From contig WGNM01000016.1 of NCBI GenBank assembly GCA_016124575.1, forward strand, positions 1-64,000: DNA of 64,000 nt. Reading direction: 5' to 3'. Numbering within the stretch: the stretch's first letter is position 1; each line of letters opens with the position of its first letter. Position numbers and translations under genes: made by a program. This DNA comes from Cryomorphaceae bacterium. Its GTDB lineage: Bacteria; Bacteroidota; Bacteroidia; Flavobacteriales_D; Sanyastnellaceae. This document shows positions 21,555-31,789 of this stretch, in pieces. The notes below the pieces were generated by a model. The model saw nothing but the letters and a program-made list of their open reading frames with translations. It had not been told where the DNA came from and made no database searches.

Positions 21555-23368
21555 TCACACCCGAAGCATTAAAAGCCATGGAAAACAAAAATAAGAAAGC
21601 AATTACCGGAGGAGAGTTCCTCATCCGCGCCGTTGGCGCGACCGACATATTCATTCCAGAAGAATGGAGTGAAGAACAAATCATGATGAAAAGCACCTGC
21701 GACGAATTTGTACAGCAAGAAATAGCTCCCATCTTGGATCGAATAGATTCATTGGAAGCAGGGCTGATGCCATCGTTGCTAGACAAAGCAGGAGAGCTTG
21801 GACTCTTGGGTATTTCAGTACCTGAGAACCTCGGCGGTATGGGTATGGATTTCAAGACATCCATGTTGTGTACCGAAGCATTGGGCGAAGCGCACTCATT
21901 TTCAGTAGCTTACGGGGCACATACCGGCATCGGGACCTTGCCTATTCTATATTATGGGAACGACGAACAACGAGCCAAGTACATACCAAAACTTGCCACC
22001 GGAGAATGGAAAGCCTGTTATTGCCTTACTGAGCCGAGCAGCGGATCGGATGCCAACAGCGGAAAAACCAAAGCCGTACTGAGTGAAGACGGCAAGCATT
22101 ACATCATCAACGGACAGAAGATGTGGATTACCAATGCAGGATTTGCAGACGTGTTTACCGTTTTTGCCAAGATAGATAACGACGAAGACCTGAGTGCCTT
22201 CATTTTGACAAAAGACATGGAAGGCATCACCTTGAATGCCGAAGAGAAAAAGATGGGAATCAAAGGATCATCTACTCGCCAAGTCTTTTTCAACAACGTA
22301 AAAGTACCTGTAGAGAACATGTTGTACGAGCGCGGCAAAGGCTTTAAGATCGCGGTAAACATATTGAACATCGGGCGTATCAAGCTTGCTGGAGGCGTTT
22401 TGGGAGGCTCAAAAGGAGTGATAACTGAAAGCGTTAATTACGCCAATGAGCGCGAGCAATTTGGCAGACCCATTGCAAAATACGGCGCCATTCGCAACAA
22501 AATTGCGTTGATGACTATTCGTACCTACGCCCTCGAATCGGCCGTATATCGCGCCACACAGAACATCGACGACGCCATACAGCACCTCGTATCTGAAGGC
22601 ATGGACAAAGGAGAAGCAACACTTCAGGGCATCGCAGCCTTTGCACCAGAATGTGCCATGTTGAAAGTACAAGGTTCGGAAGTATTGGACTTTGTAGTAG
22701 ACGAAGGAGTGCAGATTTATGGCGGAATGGGCTACAGCGCAGAGACCCGCATGGAGCGCTCGTATCGCGACAGTAGAATAAACCGAATTTTTGAAGGCAC
22801 CAACGAGATCAACCGCATGTTAACCGTTGACATGTTATTGAAAAAAGCCATGAAAGGCGAATTGGACCTGATGGGGCCTGCGATGAAAATTGGTGCTGAA
22901 CTTATGTCGATACCCGACTTTGGCGACGAGCCAGCCAACGTCTACGCACAATTCCACAAATACATTGCAAACTTCAAAAAAGCCATATTGATGGTAGCGG
23001 GCGCAGCAGCGCAGAAGTTGATGATGAACCTAGCAAAAGAGCAAGAAGTTTTGATGAACATTGCCGACATGGCCATTCAGACCTATGCTGCAGAATCGAT
23101 CTTGTTGCGCGCCGAGAAACTATCCCTAATCCATGGTGAAGCAGCAGCAGCTTTGCCAACTGAGATGATGAAAGCGTTTATTTACGACGCTTCAGAAATC
23201 ATCGGACGTTCAGGACGTGAAGCCCTTGCAGGTTTTGCTGAAGGAGACGAATTACGCATGATGATGATGGGCATGAAACGCTTTACGAAGATCGAAGTCT
23301 TCAATATTGTTGAAGTCCGCCGTAACATTGCCGCCAAACTCATCGCCGAAAACAGATACTGTTTTTGA
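21551..23368 (+). CDS. fadE: Acyl-CoA dehydrogenase (VLCAD-like)
   Basis: 605 aa, longer than the ~380 aa short-chain enzymes and like VLCAD/FadE-type proteins with an added C-terminal helical domain. Family motifs CYCLTEPSSGSDA, WITNAGFAD, GIKGSSTRQV and IFEGTNEINR are intact. It is an FAD enzyme that starts beta-oxidation, passing electrons to ETF. It is the last gene of the fad operon and is followed by a clear hairpin terminator. Confidence 0.94.
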   Translation: MITPEALKAMENKNKKAITGGEFLIRAVGATDIFIPEEWSEEQIMMKSTCDEFVQQEIAPILDRIDSLEAGLMPSLLDKAGELGLLGISVPENLGGMGMDFKTSMLCTEALGEAHSFSVAYGAHTGIGTLPILYYGNDEQRAKYIPKLATGEWKACYCLTEPSSGSDANSGKTKAVLSEDGKHYIINGQKMWITNAGFADVFTVFAKIDNDEDLSAFILTKDMEGITLNAEEKKMGIKGSSTRQVFFNNVKVPVENMLYERGKGFKIAVNILNIGRIKLAGGVLGGSKGVITESVNYANEREQFGRPIAKYGAIRNKIALMTIRTYALESAVYRATQNIDDAIQHLVSEGMDKGEATLQGIAAFAPECAMLKVQGSEVLDFVVDEGVQIYGGMGYSAETRMERSYRDSRINRIFEGTNEINRMLTVDMLLKKAMKGELDLMGPAMKIGAELMSIPDFGDEPANVYAQFHKYIANFKKAILMVAGAAAQKLMMNLAKEQEVLMNIADMAIQTYAAESILLRAEKLSLIHGEAAAALPTEMMKAFIYDASEIIGRSGREALAGFAEGDELRMMMMGMKRFTKIEVFNIVEVRRNIAAKLIAENRYCF

Positions 23369-23435
23369 TTGCCTCGTCATGGTGAGACATTTGAGTAAAC
23401 AACACTCACCTTGAATTGAACATTTTTGTAAGAAT

Positions 23436-23472
23436 AAACAGGTCGTTTGAAGAATCAGACGGCCTGTTTTCA
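23436..23472 (+). terminator. Rho-independent terminator after fadE
   Basis: Inverted repeat AAACAGGTCGTTTG / CAGACGGCCTGTTT (14 bp with two G-U pairs), loop AAGAAT, then TTTTC. It lies about 70 nt after the fadE stop. Confidence 0.8.
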
Positions 23473-23559
23473 TTTGCGTGTACAAGAATTGCAAACTGTT
23501 AAGAACCATGAACTTTGTAATTCGTCCATTGTAATGTAAATTCATCGAAAATGGCACCC

Positions 23560-25827
23560 ATGCGATTACTCTCAGCGCTTCTATGCTCCCTATTTTTCAT
23601 TAACGGATTTAGTCAAATGGAAAGTATGAACTGGCATTTCGGAAACGGAATAGGATTATCGTTTAGTACTGGAGTGCCCGAGCTTACATCAAGTGCTATC
23701 AGTTGCGCGTTGGATCACACACCAGCCACCATAAGCGATGCAACAGGAGCACTGCAATTGTATGCTGACCAAGATCGTGTTTACGCCAATAATGGGACGA
23801 CCTTACCAAATGGCACCTTCACAAATTTCGCCTTAGAAAGCATTTTCATACCCGACCCTGGAAATACAGATAGATATTATTTGATACGTTCTCGAGGAGT
23901 CGACGGTCTATTTTATTCGGTAGTAGACATGACCATGAATGGCGGAATGGGAGACATACCCGAAGGCTTGAAAGAGATAAATTTTTATAATCTAGGCGGA
24001 CAGCTCATGGCCATTTCCAAAGGTGAAGGCATTGGGTATTGGTTGATTAGTGCAGACAACGATAACGGCAACGAGTATTGCTTCATTCGCACCTTTGAAA
24101 TATCAACAACTGGCATCACCTTCAACCAGGAATTCAGTACCACATGGCTTTGGGTAGGATGGTACAACGAATTAGACGACGCCGAGATCAGCAGCGACTG
24201 CAGTATGATTTCTGTAACATTCAAAGGACATTACATCGGACTTTTCGCTTATGACAACATCGCTGGAAATTGCACTGCCGCTCTTTCGCAATCGGTAGAT
24301 AACAATACAAGTTTAATTAATGCGACAGAAATGGCTTTTTCAGCCAACAGCGAATATTTATATACCATTGGAAATTTCAACAGCATTAAAAAATACAACG
24401 TTACCGTTTTCACCAACACCGCCGTGCAAGCGAGTCAGCAAACTGTGGAAACCAGCAATACCAATAGCTGGAACGATTTAAAACTAGGCGTTGACGGGAA
24501 CATATATATTCTCGACGACCAAGGATTTATACATCGCATAGTGGATGCTGATTTACCAACGTCTACATTTGAGAGCAGCGTCCTCGCATTGCCTGATAAC
24601 GCCGTTACCACATATTTCCCACACACACCGAATTTGACCTGCGGTGTCAACTTTTTCATAAATCCGCAAACCATGGATGTCTGTTTAGGAGAAACAACAG
24701 CATTCACGCTTTCTTCAACCATCATCCCAGATAGCGTTTTATGGACCTTTGGCGATCCCGAATCAGGTTCTTTAAACAGCAGCGAATTTGCAAATCCTGA
24801 GCATTTATATAGTGCTCAAGGATCCTATGAAGTAAACACCCTTGTTTGGTTTGAAGGTGAAGAGTTCTCTTTTGATTTGATCGCCAATGTATATGCATAT
24901 CCCGACACCGACCTCGGTCCCGATCAAACCATTTGTGAAGGAGAAATTGTAACCCTTAGTGCGGGTCAAGCCAACAACATAGTGTGGAGCACGGGAGCAA
25001 CAAGTGCACAAATTGACGTAAGCCAAAGCGGTGTTTATTCAGTTTTAGCAACAAATGGGATATGCAGCGTGACATCGAACATTCAGATAACAGTAATACC
25101 ACAGTTAAACGTCGACCTCGGTTCAGACATCTTGGTTTGCGATGAACCCTCAGCACTTTTGACATCTAATCAGCCAGTAGTGTGGAATACCGGCGCAAGT
25201 TCGCAGCAAATAACGGTGTTTGAAACAGGTACTTATTGGGGTACAGCACAGAACATTTGCTTTACAGAGACAGACACCATTGAAGTGCAATTCATCAATG
25301 TCGCCCCAAACCTATTGCCAGATCGCATTGAGGCGTGCTGGGGCGACACCTTGTACTTGTACACTGGACTGCCCGAAGCAGAAGTTTATTGGGTTGGCAA
25401 CAACTCTCCCGAAGGCGACTCATTGGAAGTAACATCATCGGGCGCCTACAACGTTTTCTACTACTATTACGGATGCATCGCTGCTGACGAAGTCATCGTT
25501 ACCTACTTCCCACTCATCAATCCTCAGATTTTTCAGATGCCGAATGTCTTCACACCTAACAACGACGCAAAAAACGACACATTCCACCCAATAAATCCTT
25601 ATTCAGACGACGACCCGTGTACGCTCACATACTTAGAAAGCAATATGCGCATTTACAATCGATGGGGAGGCTTGGTAAGCGACGGCAGTTGTTTTTGGGA
25701 TGGCCGCACCGAAAACGGCAACGACGCCGAAGAAGGAGTGTATTATTACCTCATTGAATTGAAATCAACTTGTCTGGGGCGTGAGCATGTGCGGACTATA
25801 GAAGGCGATTTTTCCTTAAAACGGTAA
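23560..25827 (+). CDS. T9SS type B (gliding motility-associated C-terminal) surface protein
   Basis: 755 aa from the ATG at 23560 (23551 is also possible). The signal peptide ends near GFSQ. The N-terminal ~380 residues resemble a beta-propeller-like WD/YVTN-type repeat region. Next comes a PKD-like domain, then two repeated short Ig-like modules with LGPDQTICEGEIVTLSA and LGSDILVCDEP. The C terminus from MPNVFTPNNDAKND to the end is the CHU_C/T9SS type B sorting domain. Probably a secreted adhesin-like protein retained on the surface; ligand unknown. Confidence 0.85.
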   Translation: MRLLSALLCSLFFINGFSQMESMNWHFGNGIGLSFSTGVPELTSSAISCALDHTPATISDATGALQLYADQDRVYANNGTTLPNGTFTNFALESIFIPDPGNTDRYYLIRSRGVDGLFYSVVDMTMNGGMGDIPEGLKEINFYNLGGQLMAISKGEGIGYWLISADNDNGNEYCFIRTFEISTTGITFNQEFSTTWLWVGWYNELDDAEISSDCSMISVTFKGHYIGLFAYDNIAGNCTAALSQSVDNNTSLINATEMAFSANSEYLYTIGNFNSIKKYNVTVFTNTAVQASQQTVETSNTNSWNDLKLGVDGNIYILDDQGFIHRIVDADLPTSTFESSVLALPDNAVTTYFPHTPNLTCGVNFFINPQTMDVCLGETTAFTLSSTIIPDSVLWTFGDPESGSLNSSEFANPEHLYSAQGSYEVNTLVWFEGEEFSFDLIANVYAYPDTDLGPDQTICEGEIVTLSAGQANNIVWSTGATSAQIDVSQSGVYSVLATNGICSVTSNIQITVIPQLNVDLGSDILVCDEPSALLTSNQPVVWNTGASSQQITVFETGTYWGTAQNICFTETDTIEVQFINVAPNLLPDRIEACWGDTLYLYTGLPEAEVYWVGNNSPEGDSLEVTSSGAYNVFYYYYGCIAADEVIVTYFPLINPQIFQMPNVFTPNNDAKNDTFHPINPYSDDDPCTLTYLESNMRIYNRWGGLVSDGSCFWDGRTENGNDAEEGVYYYLIELKSTCLGREHVRTIEGDFSLKR

Positions 25828-25879
25828 TGTTTTAACCATGCAGGGAGGAAACTTAAAGGGGTTTTTCATTGTTAGTTTG

Positions 25880-25887
25880 TAGTTTTG
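25880..25887 (+). promoter_or_regulatory. -7 promoter element of the BNR-repeat gene
   Basis: TAGTTTTG matches TAnnTTTG and is 14 nt before the ATG at 25902. No clear -33 box. Confidence 0.45.
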
Positions 25888-25901
25888 TTAAAACACACCG
25901 G

Positions 25902-28900
25902 ATGAATCGCCTTCTCACCTTATTGCTGCTCCTTCTCTCTTACGCTGGACACACCCAAACTTGGCAACAACATATAGCCTCAGGTGCGCCTTTAAACGAA
26001 GTTAAAGCAGCATTTGAAAGTGATTTGGCCGCCAATCCACAGATGGGGGGCAAGAATCATTTTCACAGATGGTACCAATTCATGGAGCCACGTTGTTACC
26101 CCTCACAAGATTGGACAAGCATTCGATTGCACTATGCCGATTATGAAGCGCTTGTTAAACCACACAGCGATGAACGAAATGGAAACTGGGAGAATATGGG
26201 GCCCGACCATTGGGTGAACAGCGCTTATGCACCGGGTAATGGACGTGTAAACTTTGTTGCCGTGCACCCCACCAATAGCAGTTTGTTGTATGCAGGGACA
26301 CCTGCAGGAGGCATTTGGAAGAGCCAGAATGCTGGAGGCACATGGACACCATTGAGTGACGACGCATTTTTTGGCGGTGTTAGCGCTATTGCCTTACACC
26401 CCTCCGATGTCAATACCTTGTATATAGGAACTGGCGATATTGATGCATCCGACACCGAAGGTTTGGGCGTGTATAAATCTACAGACGGTGGAGAAACTTG
26501 GCAAACAACAGGTCTGGTTTTTAACGTTGGTGATGGGGCGCGCATAGCGCGGATATTGATGCATCCAGACAACCCGAACATATTATTAGCCGCAGGAAGC
26601 GAAGGTGTTTACCGCTCAACGAACGCCGGACTTTCATGGATGCAAGTGCGCAACGGAAGTTTCCGCGACATGGCCTTTAAGCCAGGAGATCCGAATGTGG
26701 TGTATGCAGCAAGGGCCGACATCCTATTTAAATCTACCGACAATGGCATTACCTGGTCATCGGTTACCGACGGGTTGCCATCGCCAAGTGACGTCGGACG
26801 CATAGCCATAGGCGTTTCGCCTGCTAACGCCGAATATGTATACCTCGTGGTTACCAATGACACCTCGTACGGCTTGTTAGGAGTTTACAGATCAACAGAT
26901 AGTGGCGAATCATTTTCATTGCGTGCCGATAGTCCGAATATACTTGATGGAAGCGAAGACGGGAACTCCACAGGAGGACAAGGCTGGTATGATTTAGCGA
27001 TTGTTGTGAACCCATCAAACGCCAATGAAATATTGATTGGTGGTGTGAACCTTTGGCAATCAACCAATGGAGGTAGCACTTTCAACCTTCACGCTTACTG
27101 GGTGCTACAAGGCGGCAACGGATACGATTACGTTCATGCCGATATTCACCACCTCACCTCCTCTGGGAGTAGCGTTTATTGCGGTACAGACGGCGGCTTG
27201 TTTCGATCAAACTGGAGCAGCTTGAACTTTATTGACATGAGTGAAGGCCTTTCAATATCGCAGTGTTATCGTATAGCAGTAGACCCAAGCAATGCAGATC
27301 ATGTTATGGTTGGTTTGCAAGACAATGGCACCGTGATATTGAACAACGGCGTTTGGACCCACATACAAGGCGGCGATGGCATGGTGTGTCATTTCGTACC
27401 ATCGAGTCCGAATACCGTATACCTATCTGCCCAATTCGGCGCTTTCTACTCAAGCACCAATGGCGGATTAAACACCGAATGGGCAGCAACTGGAATAACC
27501 GACGAAGGCGTTTGGACCACCCCCTGGATCATTGACCCCAACAACGCTTCGGTCATGTACGGAGGTTTTTCAAACGTTTGGAGAACCACCAACGGAGGCA
27601 ACACGTGGACACAAACCTCGGCAACCATAAATACCGACTTGCGCTCCATGGCCATGAGTGCTGCAAATAGCAGCGTTGTTTACGCCGCCAGCTACTCGAA
27701 CATTTATCGAACAGGCAATGCAGGTGCATCATGGACATCTTTGGGTTCACCATCACCTGGCAATGCCATGACCGAGATCATTTGCGATCCAGCCGATGAA
27801 GACCACATTTGGGTTTCATTTTCAGGCTTTGTTTCTGGCAACAAAATCTTCGAATCGTTTGATGGAGGCAATACGTGGGTCAATTTAAGTATCGGTCTAC
27901 CCAACCTGCCAATCAACTGTTTGGCCTTTGATTCAGAACTGGGAGTCCTTTATGCCGGAACCGACTTCGGCGTGTGGATGTTGCATCCTTCCCTTGCCGG
28001 TTGGCAACCCTTTGAAGACGGCCTGCCACGCACCATTGTCAACGACCTGGTGCTGCACAACTCGAACCAAATTTACGCAGGCACTTACGGTCGGGGCATT
28101 TGGAGAAGTCCGCGTTTTTCAGAACCAGCAGACTTGCCCCTTGCCGCTATTGATTGCTCAGCAAAAATCATTTGTGCTGGAGGCAGTGTTTCATTCACCG
28201 ACCTTTCTGTTGATCATCAACCAAACTGGAACTGGAGTTTTGCAGGCGGCACACCCGGTGTTTCAGCCGATCAACACCCAGAAATCACCTATTTCGAACC
28301 TGGCGAATACGACGTTAGTCTGACTGTACAAAATGAAAACGGAACATCGACCTACACCCTTGAAAATGCAGTTATTGTTTTACCCCAAAACGGCGTTGCT
28401 GTAGGAAACATTGAAGAGTTTGTTTCAGAACAAAATGTTTGGGACTACCTTCCAAAAAGCGACAACCGCTGGCAGTGGAACGATCAAATTGGGTACAACG
28501 ACAACACAAGTATTTTTGTCGAAAACTTCAATTACGACCTAGAAGAAATTCACGAAATCATTTCCCCTGCCTTTGATTTGAGCATCGCATCGAGTGCAAC
28601 ATCCGCCGAAGGCGCCCTGATGATATTTGCCTATGCATACACCCAGATGGGAGACGACGACGACGACAGATTTAGGTTGTATTTTTCGGATGATTGTGGT
28701 GAAACATGGACATTGATTCGGCAGTGGCGAGGGACTGTAGATTTGCCTACCGTAAATACATCAGACAGTTATTTCACCCCAGCGCAAGGAGATTGGGACA
28801 TTGCCAGCATTGAGATCACCAACGAGCAGTATTTCAACAGCGACTTCAGGTACAAATTCTATTTCGACTCAGACAACGGCAACAACATGTACGTTGACCG

Positions 28901-29186
28901 CGTGCAATTCAGCAATCTTACCAGCGTGCCTGAAACCAGTGGTGTGCGATTTGGGTTATCGCCTCAACCGGCGGATGTTGATTGCCTCTTAACTTTTGAC
29001 ACCATTGCACAAAATAGTGTTTTGACAGTTTACGACCTCAACGGGAAGCTGGTTTTGCAGGAGAATTTAGTGGCCGGGATAACGCAGACGCGATTGAACA
29101 CCGCGCATTTGGACAACGGCGTTTATTTAGTGAGCATTGACACAGGCAAAAAAGTGCTTTCGACAAAGCTCGCAGTGATTCATTAA
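25902..29186 (+). CDS. Large secreted BNR/sortilin-like beta-propeller protein with PKD domain and T9SS tail
   Basis: 1,094 aa from the ATG at 25902, which begins a clean signal peptide; the frame upstream overlaps a -7 box. Residues ~80-740 contain many Asp-box/BNR units such as STDGGETWQTT, STDNGITWSS and STNGGSTFN, typical of VPS10/sortilin-like propellers. A PKD domain follows (NWNWSFAGGTPG region), then a jelly-roll-like segment and a type A T9SS sorting domain at the end. Likely surface-exposed; could be a glycan-binding or hydrolytic propeller, but no catalytic residues were identified. The stop shares the palindrome TTAA with the convergent gene. Confidence 0.85.
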   Translation: MNRLLTLLLLLLSYAGHTQTWQQHIASGAPLNEVKAAFESDLAANPQMGGKNHFHRWYQFMEPRCYPSQDWTSIRLHYADYEALVKPHSDERNGNWENMGPDHWVNSAYAPGNGRVNFVAVHPTNSSLLYAGTPAGGIWKSQNAGGTWTPLSDDAFFGGVSAIALHPSDVNTLYIGTGDIDASDTEGLGVYKSTDGGETWQTTGLVFNVGDGARIARILMHPDNPNILLAAGSEGVYRSTNAGLSWMQVRNGSFRDMAFKPGDPNVVYAARADILFKSTDNGITWSSVTDGLPSPSDVGRIAIGVSPANAEYVYLVVTNDTSYGLLGVYRSTDSGESFSLRADSPNILDGSEDGNSTGGQGWYDLAIVVNPSNANEILIGGVNLWQSTNGGSTFNLHAYWVLQGGNGYDYVHADIHHLTSSGSSVYCGTDGGLFRSNWSSLNFIDMSEGLSISQCYRIAVDPSNADHVMVGLQDNGTVILNNGVWTHIQGGDGMVCHFVPSSPNTVYLSAQFGAFYSSTNGGLNTEWAATGITDEGVWTTPWIIDPNNASVMYGGFSNVWRTTNGGNTWTQTSATINTDLRSMAMSAANSSVVYAASYSNIYRTGNAGASWTSLGSPSPGNAMTEIICDPADEDHIWVSFSGFVSGNKIFESFDGGNTWVNLSIGLPNLPINCLAFDSELGVLYAGTDFGVWMLHPSLAGWQPFEDGLPRTIVNDLVLHNSNQIYAGTYGRGIWRSPRFSEPADLPLAAIDCSAKIICAGGSVSFTDLSVDHQPNWNWSFAGGTPGVSADQHPEITYFEPGEYDVSLTVQNENGTSTYTLENAVIVLPQNGVAVGNIEEFVSEQNVWDYLPKSDNRWQWNDQIGYNDNTSIFVENFNYDLEEIHEIISPAFDLSIASSATSAEGALMIFAYAYTQMGDDDDDRFRLYFSDDCGETWTLIRQWRGTVDLPTVNTSDSYFTPAQGDWDIASIEITNEQYFNSDFRYKFYFDSDNGNNMYVDRVQFSNLTSVPETSGVRFGLSPQPADVDCLLTFDTIAQNSVLTVYDLNGKLVLQENLVAGITQTRLNTAHLDNGVYLVSIDTGKKVLSTKLAVIH

Positions 29187-30205
29187 ATTCCTTTCAGACG
29201 ATTGAAAAGCGCTTTTAGCAAAAGCGATGCTTCATCACCGGAGGGTGAAGGCTGTTCGTTTTGAACAATTTCGACACTACCATTTTCAGGAATTACATGA
29301 AATCCAAAAACGATTTGTGCCTCGCTCCCATCGAATGGCGCTATTTGTCCGAACCGCAGATCATTGATTACCACCCCAGGCTCAGCCGGCTCTACCGAAT
29401 AGAACCCTTGTGAAAGGAAAATCAGTTGTTTCACATCCTTTTCATTCGCGTAAGGGATTGCAAGATCGTGGTTTGCTGGAACGAAAGACAGCTTCATTTC
29501 TTCAGGTCGAAGTGAGTCGAACAGCGAGTAGTATCCAACATAGTATCCATCTCCCGATTTTGCCGTTCCCGACCAAAGAATCGTGTTAAGAGGAGTGGGA
29601 CGAGATTCGAAGTATTCGACATTTATGCCTTGAGCAGCGAACGCCCTTTCAAACGCATCGTTGGCGAGATTTTTATGCACCACAGTGAGAGCGAGATACG
29701 CCGAGCTCAACGATAGCCCTACCCAGTTCACCACTTGCCGACTAATTTTTGTCCGCTTAATAAACAACACCACCAGCACCGATATCAGCAGCGGCACCGT
29801 GTACAATGGATCGGCGACAAAAACTGTATGCCAGGCAACGCGGGTTTGGAGCGGCCAAAAGAGCTGCGTGCCCCATGTTGTGAAGCAATCGAGCAGCACA
29901 TGAGTGACCAACGTAGCGAACATCACCCACCCCCAGAATTTTGCTGAGCCATGATTGTTTTTATAGATACGACTCACCATCCGCCCGAGTAAGGGCGAGA
30001 TAAGGATAAAGAAAAGAAAGCTATGCGAAACGCCGCGGTGCCAATCGATGCCATGGATATCGTTCACAAAAGGCCTCAGGAACACATCCAAATCAGGAAT
30101 TGTGCCTCCTATGGCTCCCCAGAGAATGGCCTTGTTGCCTACTTTTTTTCCAGCGATAGCTTCAGCAGTAGCGGCACCGAGGACGAGTTGTGAAAGAGAA
30201 TCCAT
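29183..30205 (-). CDS. DUF457/YdjM-family membrane metal-dependent hydrolase
   Basis: 340 aa. The N-terminal ~180 residues contain four to five membrane helices and the conserved family motifs: GTIPDLDVF, HRGVSHS and THVLLDCFTTWG, whose Asp and His residues suggest a metal site in the membrane. The C-terminal ~150 residues are soluble. Family members are often called inner-membrane predicted hydrolases; substrate unknown. Convergent with the propeller gene (4 bp overlap) and divergent from the M42 peptidase. Confidence 0.82.
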   Translation of the reverse strand: MDSLSQLVLGAATAEAIAGKKVGNKAILWGAIGGTIPDLDVFLRPFVNDIHGIDWHRGVSHSFLFFILISPLLGRMVSRIYKNNHGSAKFWGWVMFATLVTHVLLDCFTTWGTQLFWPLQTRVAWHTVFVADPLYTVPLLISVLVVLFIKRTKISRQVVNWVGLSLSSAYLALTVVHKNLANDAFERAFAAQGINVEYFESRPTPLNTILWSGTAKSGDGYYVGYYSLFDSLRPEEMKLSFVPANHDLAIPYANEKDVKQLIFLSQGFYSVEPAEPGVVINDLRFGQIAPFDGSEAQIVFGFHVIPENGSVEIVQNEQPSPSGDEASLLLKALFNRLKGI

Positions 30206-30275
30206 AGCGAGTTATTAACCTGTAAAGTTATGATTTGTTTCAACTTGAGAGCGAAGAGCGAACGAATCAATAACT

Positions 30276-30283
30276 TACCTTTG
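30276..30283 (+). promoter_or_regulatory. -7 promoter element of the M42 peptidase gene
   Basis: TACCTTTG matches TAnnTTTG and is 15 nt before the ATG at 30299. It lies after the alternative upstream starts, which argues for the downstream ATG. Confidence 0.5.
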
Positions 30284-30298
30284 AAAGAAACAACAAGC

Positions 30299-31387
30299 AT
30301 GGCAAGAAAGAAAATTATCAATAAGAAGAGCATGGACTTTATGGAGCGTTATTTAAACAACGCTTCACCGACTGGATTTGAGAGCAGCGGACAGAAGATA
30401 TGGCTTGATTACATTCGACCTTACATTGACGATTATTGGGTAGACACCTATGGTTCAGTGGTTGGAATTGTGAATCCCGAGGCCAAGTACAAAGTTGTAA
30501 TAGAGGCGCATGCCGACGAGATTTCGTGGTTTGTCCATTACATCAACAGCGACGGCTTCATCTATTTGCGCAGAAACGGAGGTTCGGATCACCAGATAGC
30601 ACCGAGCATGCGAGTGAACATACACACCGAGAAAGGGCCAGTAAAAGCTGTATTTGGATGGCCAGCTATTCACACCCGCACACCGGGGAAAGAAGAAGCG
30701 CCATCGCCCACGAACATATTCTTAGATTGCGGCTGTAAGACACGGGAGCAGGTTGAAGAATTGGGCATACACGTAGGTTGTGTAGCAACATTTGAAGACG
30801 AGTTCATGGTATTGAACAACGATTTTTTTGTTGGTCGAGCTTTGGACAACCGCATGGGAGGATTTATGATTGCAGAGGTAGCGCGATTGATACACGAAGC
30901 TGGGGAGAAGTTACCATTTGGATTGTACATCACCAATTCTGTTCAAGAAGAGATTGGATTGCGCGGAGCCGAGATGATAGCAGAGCGCATACAGCCCGAC
31001 GTAGCTATAGTGACCGACGTGACGCACGACACCCAGACACCCATGATTAACAAAATACAGCAAGGCGATGTAGCGTGTGGAAAAGGCCCTGTATTGACTT
31101 ATGGACCAGCGGTTCAGAACAACCTATTGAAGCTTGTGATAGATGCCGCGAACAAAGAGAAGCTCCCCTTTCAAAGAGCTGCAGCATCGCGATCGACAGG
31201 TACCGACACCGATGCATTTGCTTACAGCAACAAAGGAGTCGCGAGTGCATTGATTTCGCTTCCGTTGCGTTATATGCACACCACGGTAGAGACGGTGCAT
31301 AGAGACGATGTAGAGAATGTGATACGCTTGATACATGCTTCATTGAAGCAAATCAAGAACGGACAAGATTTTCGGTATTTGAAATAA
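30299..31387 (+). CDS. M42-family metallopeptidase (aminopeptidase)
   Basis: 362 aa from the ATG at 30299. The co-catalytic metal-binding motifs of the M42 tetrahedral aminopeptidases are recognisable: EAHADE, GRALDNRMGG, the catalytic pair QEEIGLRGA, VTDVTHD and the C-terminal HTTVE. These cytoplasmic enzymes trim peptides from the N terminus; some relatives act as endoglucanase-like or deblocking peptidases. Stands alone between divergent and convergent neighbours; stop and the next gene's stop are adjacent. Confidence 0.92.
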   Translation: MARKKIINKKSMDFMERYLNNASPTGFESSGQKIWLDYIRPYIDDYWVDTYGSVVGIVNPEAKYKVVIEAHADEISWFVHYINSDGFIYLRRNGGSDHQIAPSMRVNIHTEKGPVKAVFGWPAIHTRTPGKEEAPSPTNIFLDCGCKTREQVEELGIHVGCVATFEDEFMVLNNDFFVGRALDNRMGGFMIAEVARLIHEAGEKLPFGLYITNSVQEEIGLRGAEMIAERIQPDVAIVTDVTHDTQTPMINKIQQGDVACGKGPVLTYGPAVQNNLLKLVIDAANKEKLPFQRAAASRSTGTDTDAFAYSNKGVASALISLPLRYMHTTVETVHRDDVENVIRLIHASLKQIKNGQDFRYLK

Positions 31388-31789
31388 TCAATCTTGAATG
31401 AGACGACGTAGCAGGTATACATCAAGGGGCTTTTCCAGCACCTTGATGATATCTGGTATGTTTTCAGCGCGTTCGATGTCATTTCTATCGATTGAAGACG
31501 ACAGCATGAACACCTTACAAGACGATTTGAAATCATCGGGTAGATTTTGATATTCGCTTAGCACTTTGAACCCGTCGGCACCGGGCATTTGAATATCGAG
31601 AAGCAAGACATTCACATGCTGCTTGAGCTCGTTCATGTTATCGACGAGGTAATTGATAGCAGACTCGCCATCACTAAATGCAGTGATATGTTCTGTAAGA
31701 TTTGCTAGGCGCAGCAATTTGGTATTGACAACCACATCAATGTCATTGTCGTCGACCAATAAAACGTTTAATTGCAAATCCTCTTTCAT
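31388..31789 (-). CDS. Single-domain response regulator
   Basis: 133 aa, a receiver domain only. Acidic pocket Asp13/Asp14 (LVDDND), phosphoacceptor Asp65 (LLLDIQMPG), switch Ser in MLSSS and the conserved Lys in LEKPLD are intact. There is no output domain, so it likely passes phosphate on or binds a partner. It is the last gene of the 36821-31388 unit and overlaps the receiver-kinase gene by four bases (ATGA). Confidence 0.93.
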   Translation of the reverse strand: MKEDLQLNVLLVDDNDIDVVVNTKLLRLANLTEHITAFSDGESAINYLVDNMNELKQHVNVLLLDIQMPGADGFKVLSEYQNLPDDFKSSCKVFMLSSSIDRNDIERAENIPDIIKVLEKPLDVYLLRRLIQD

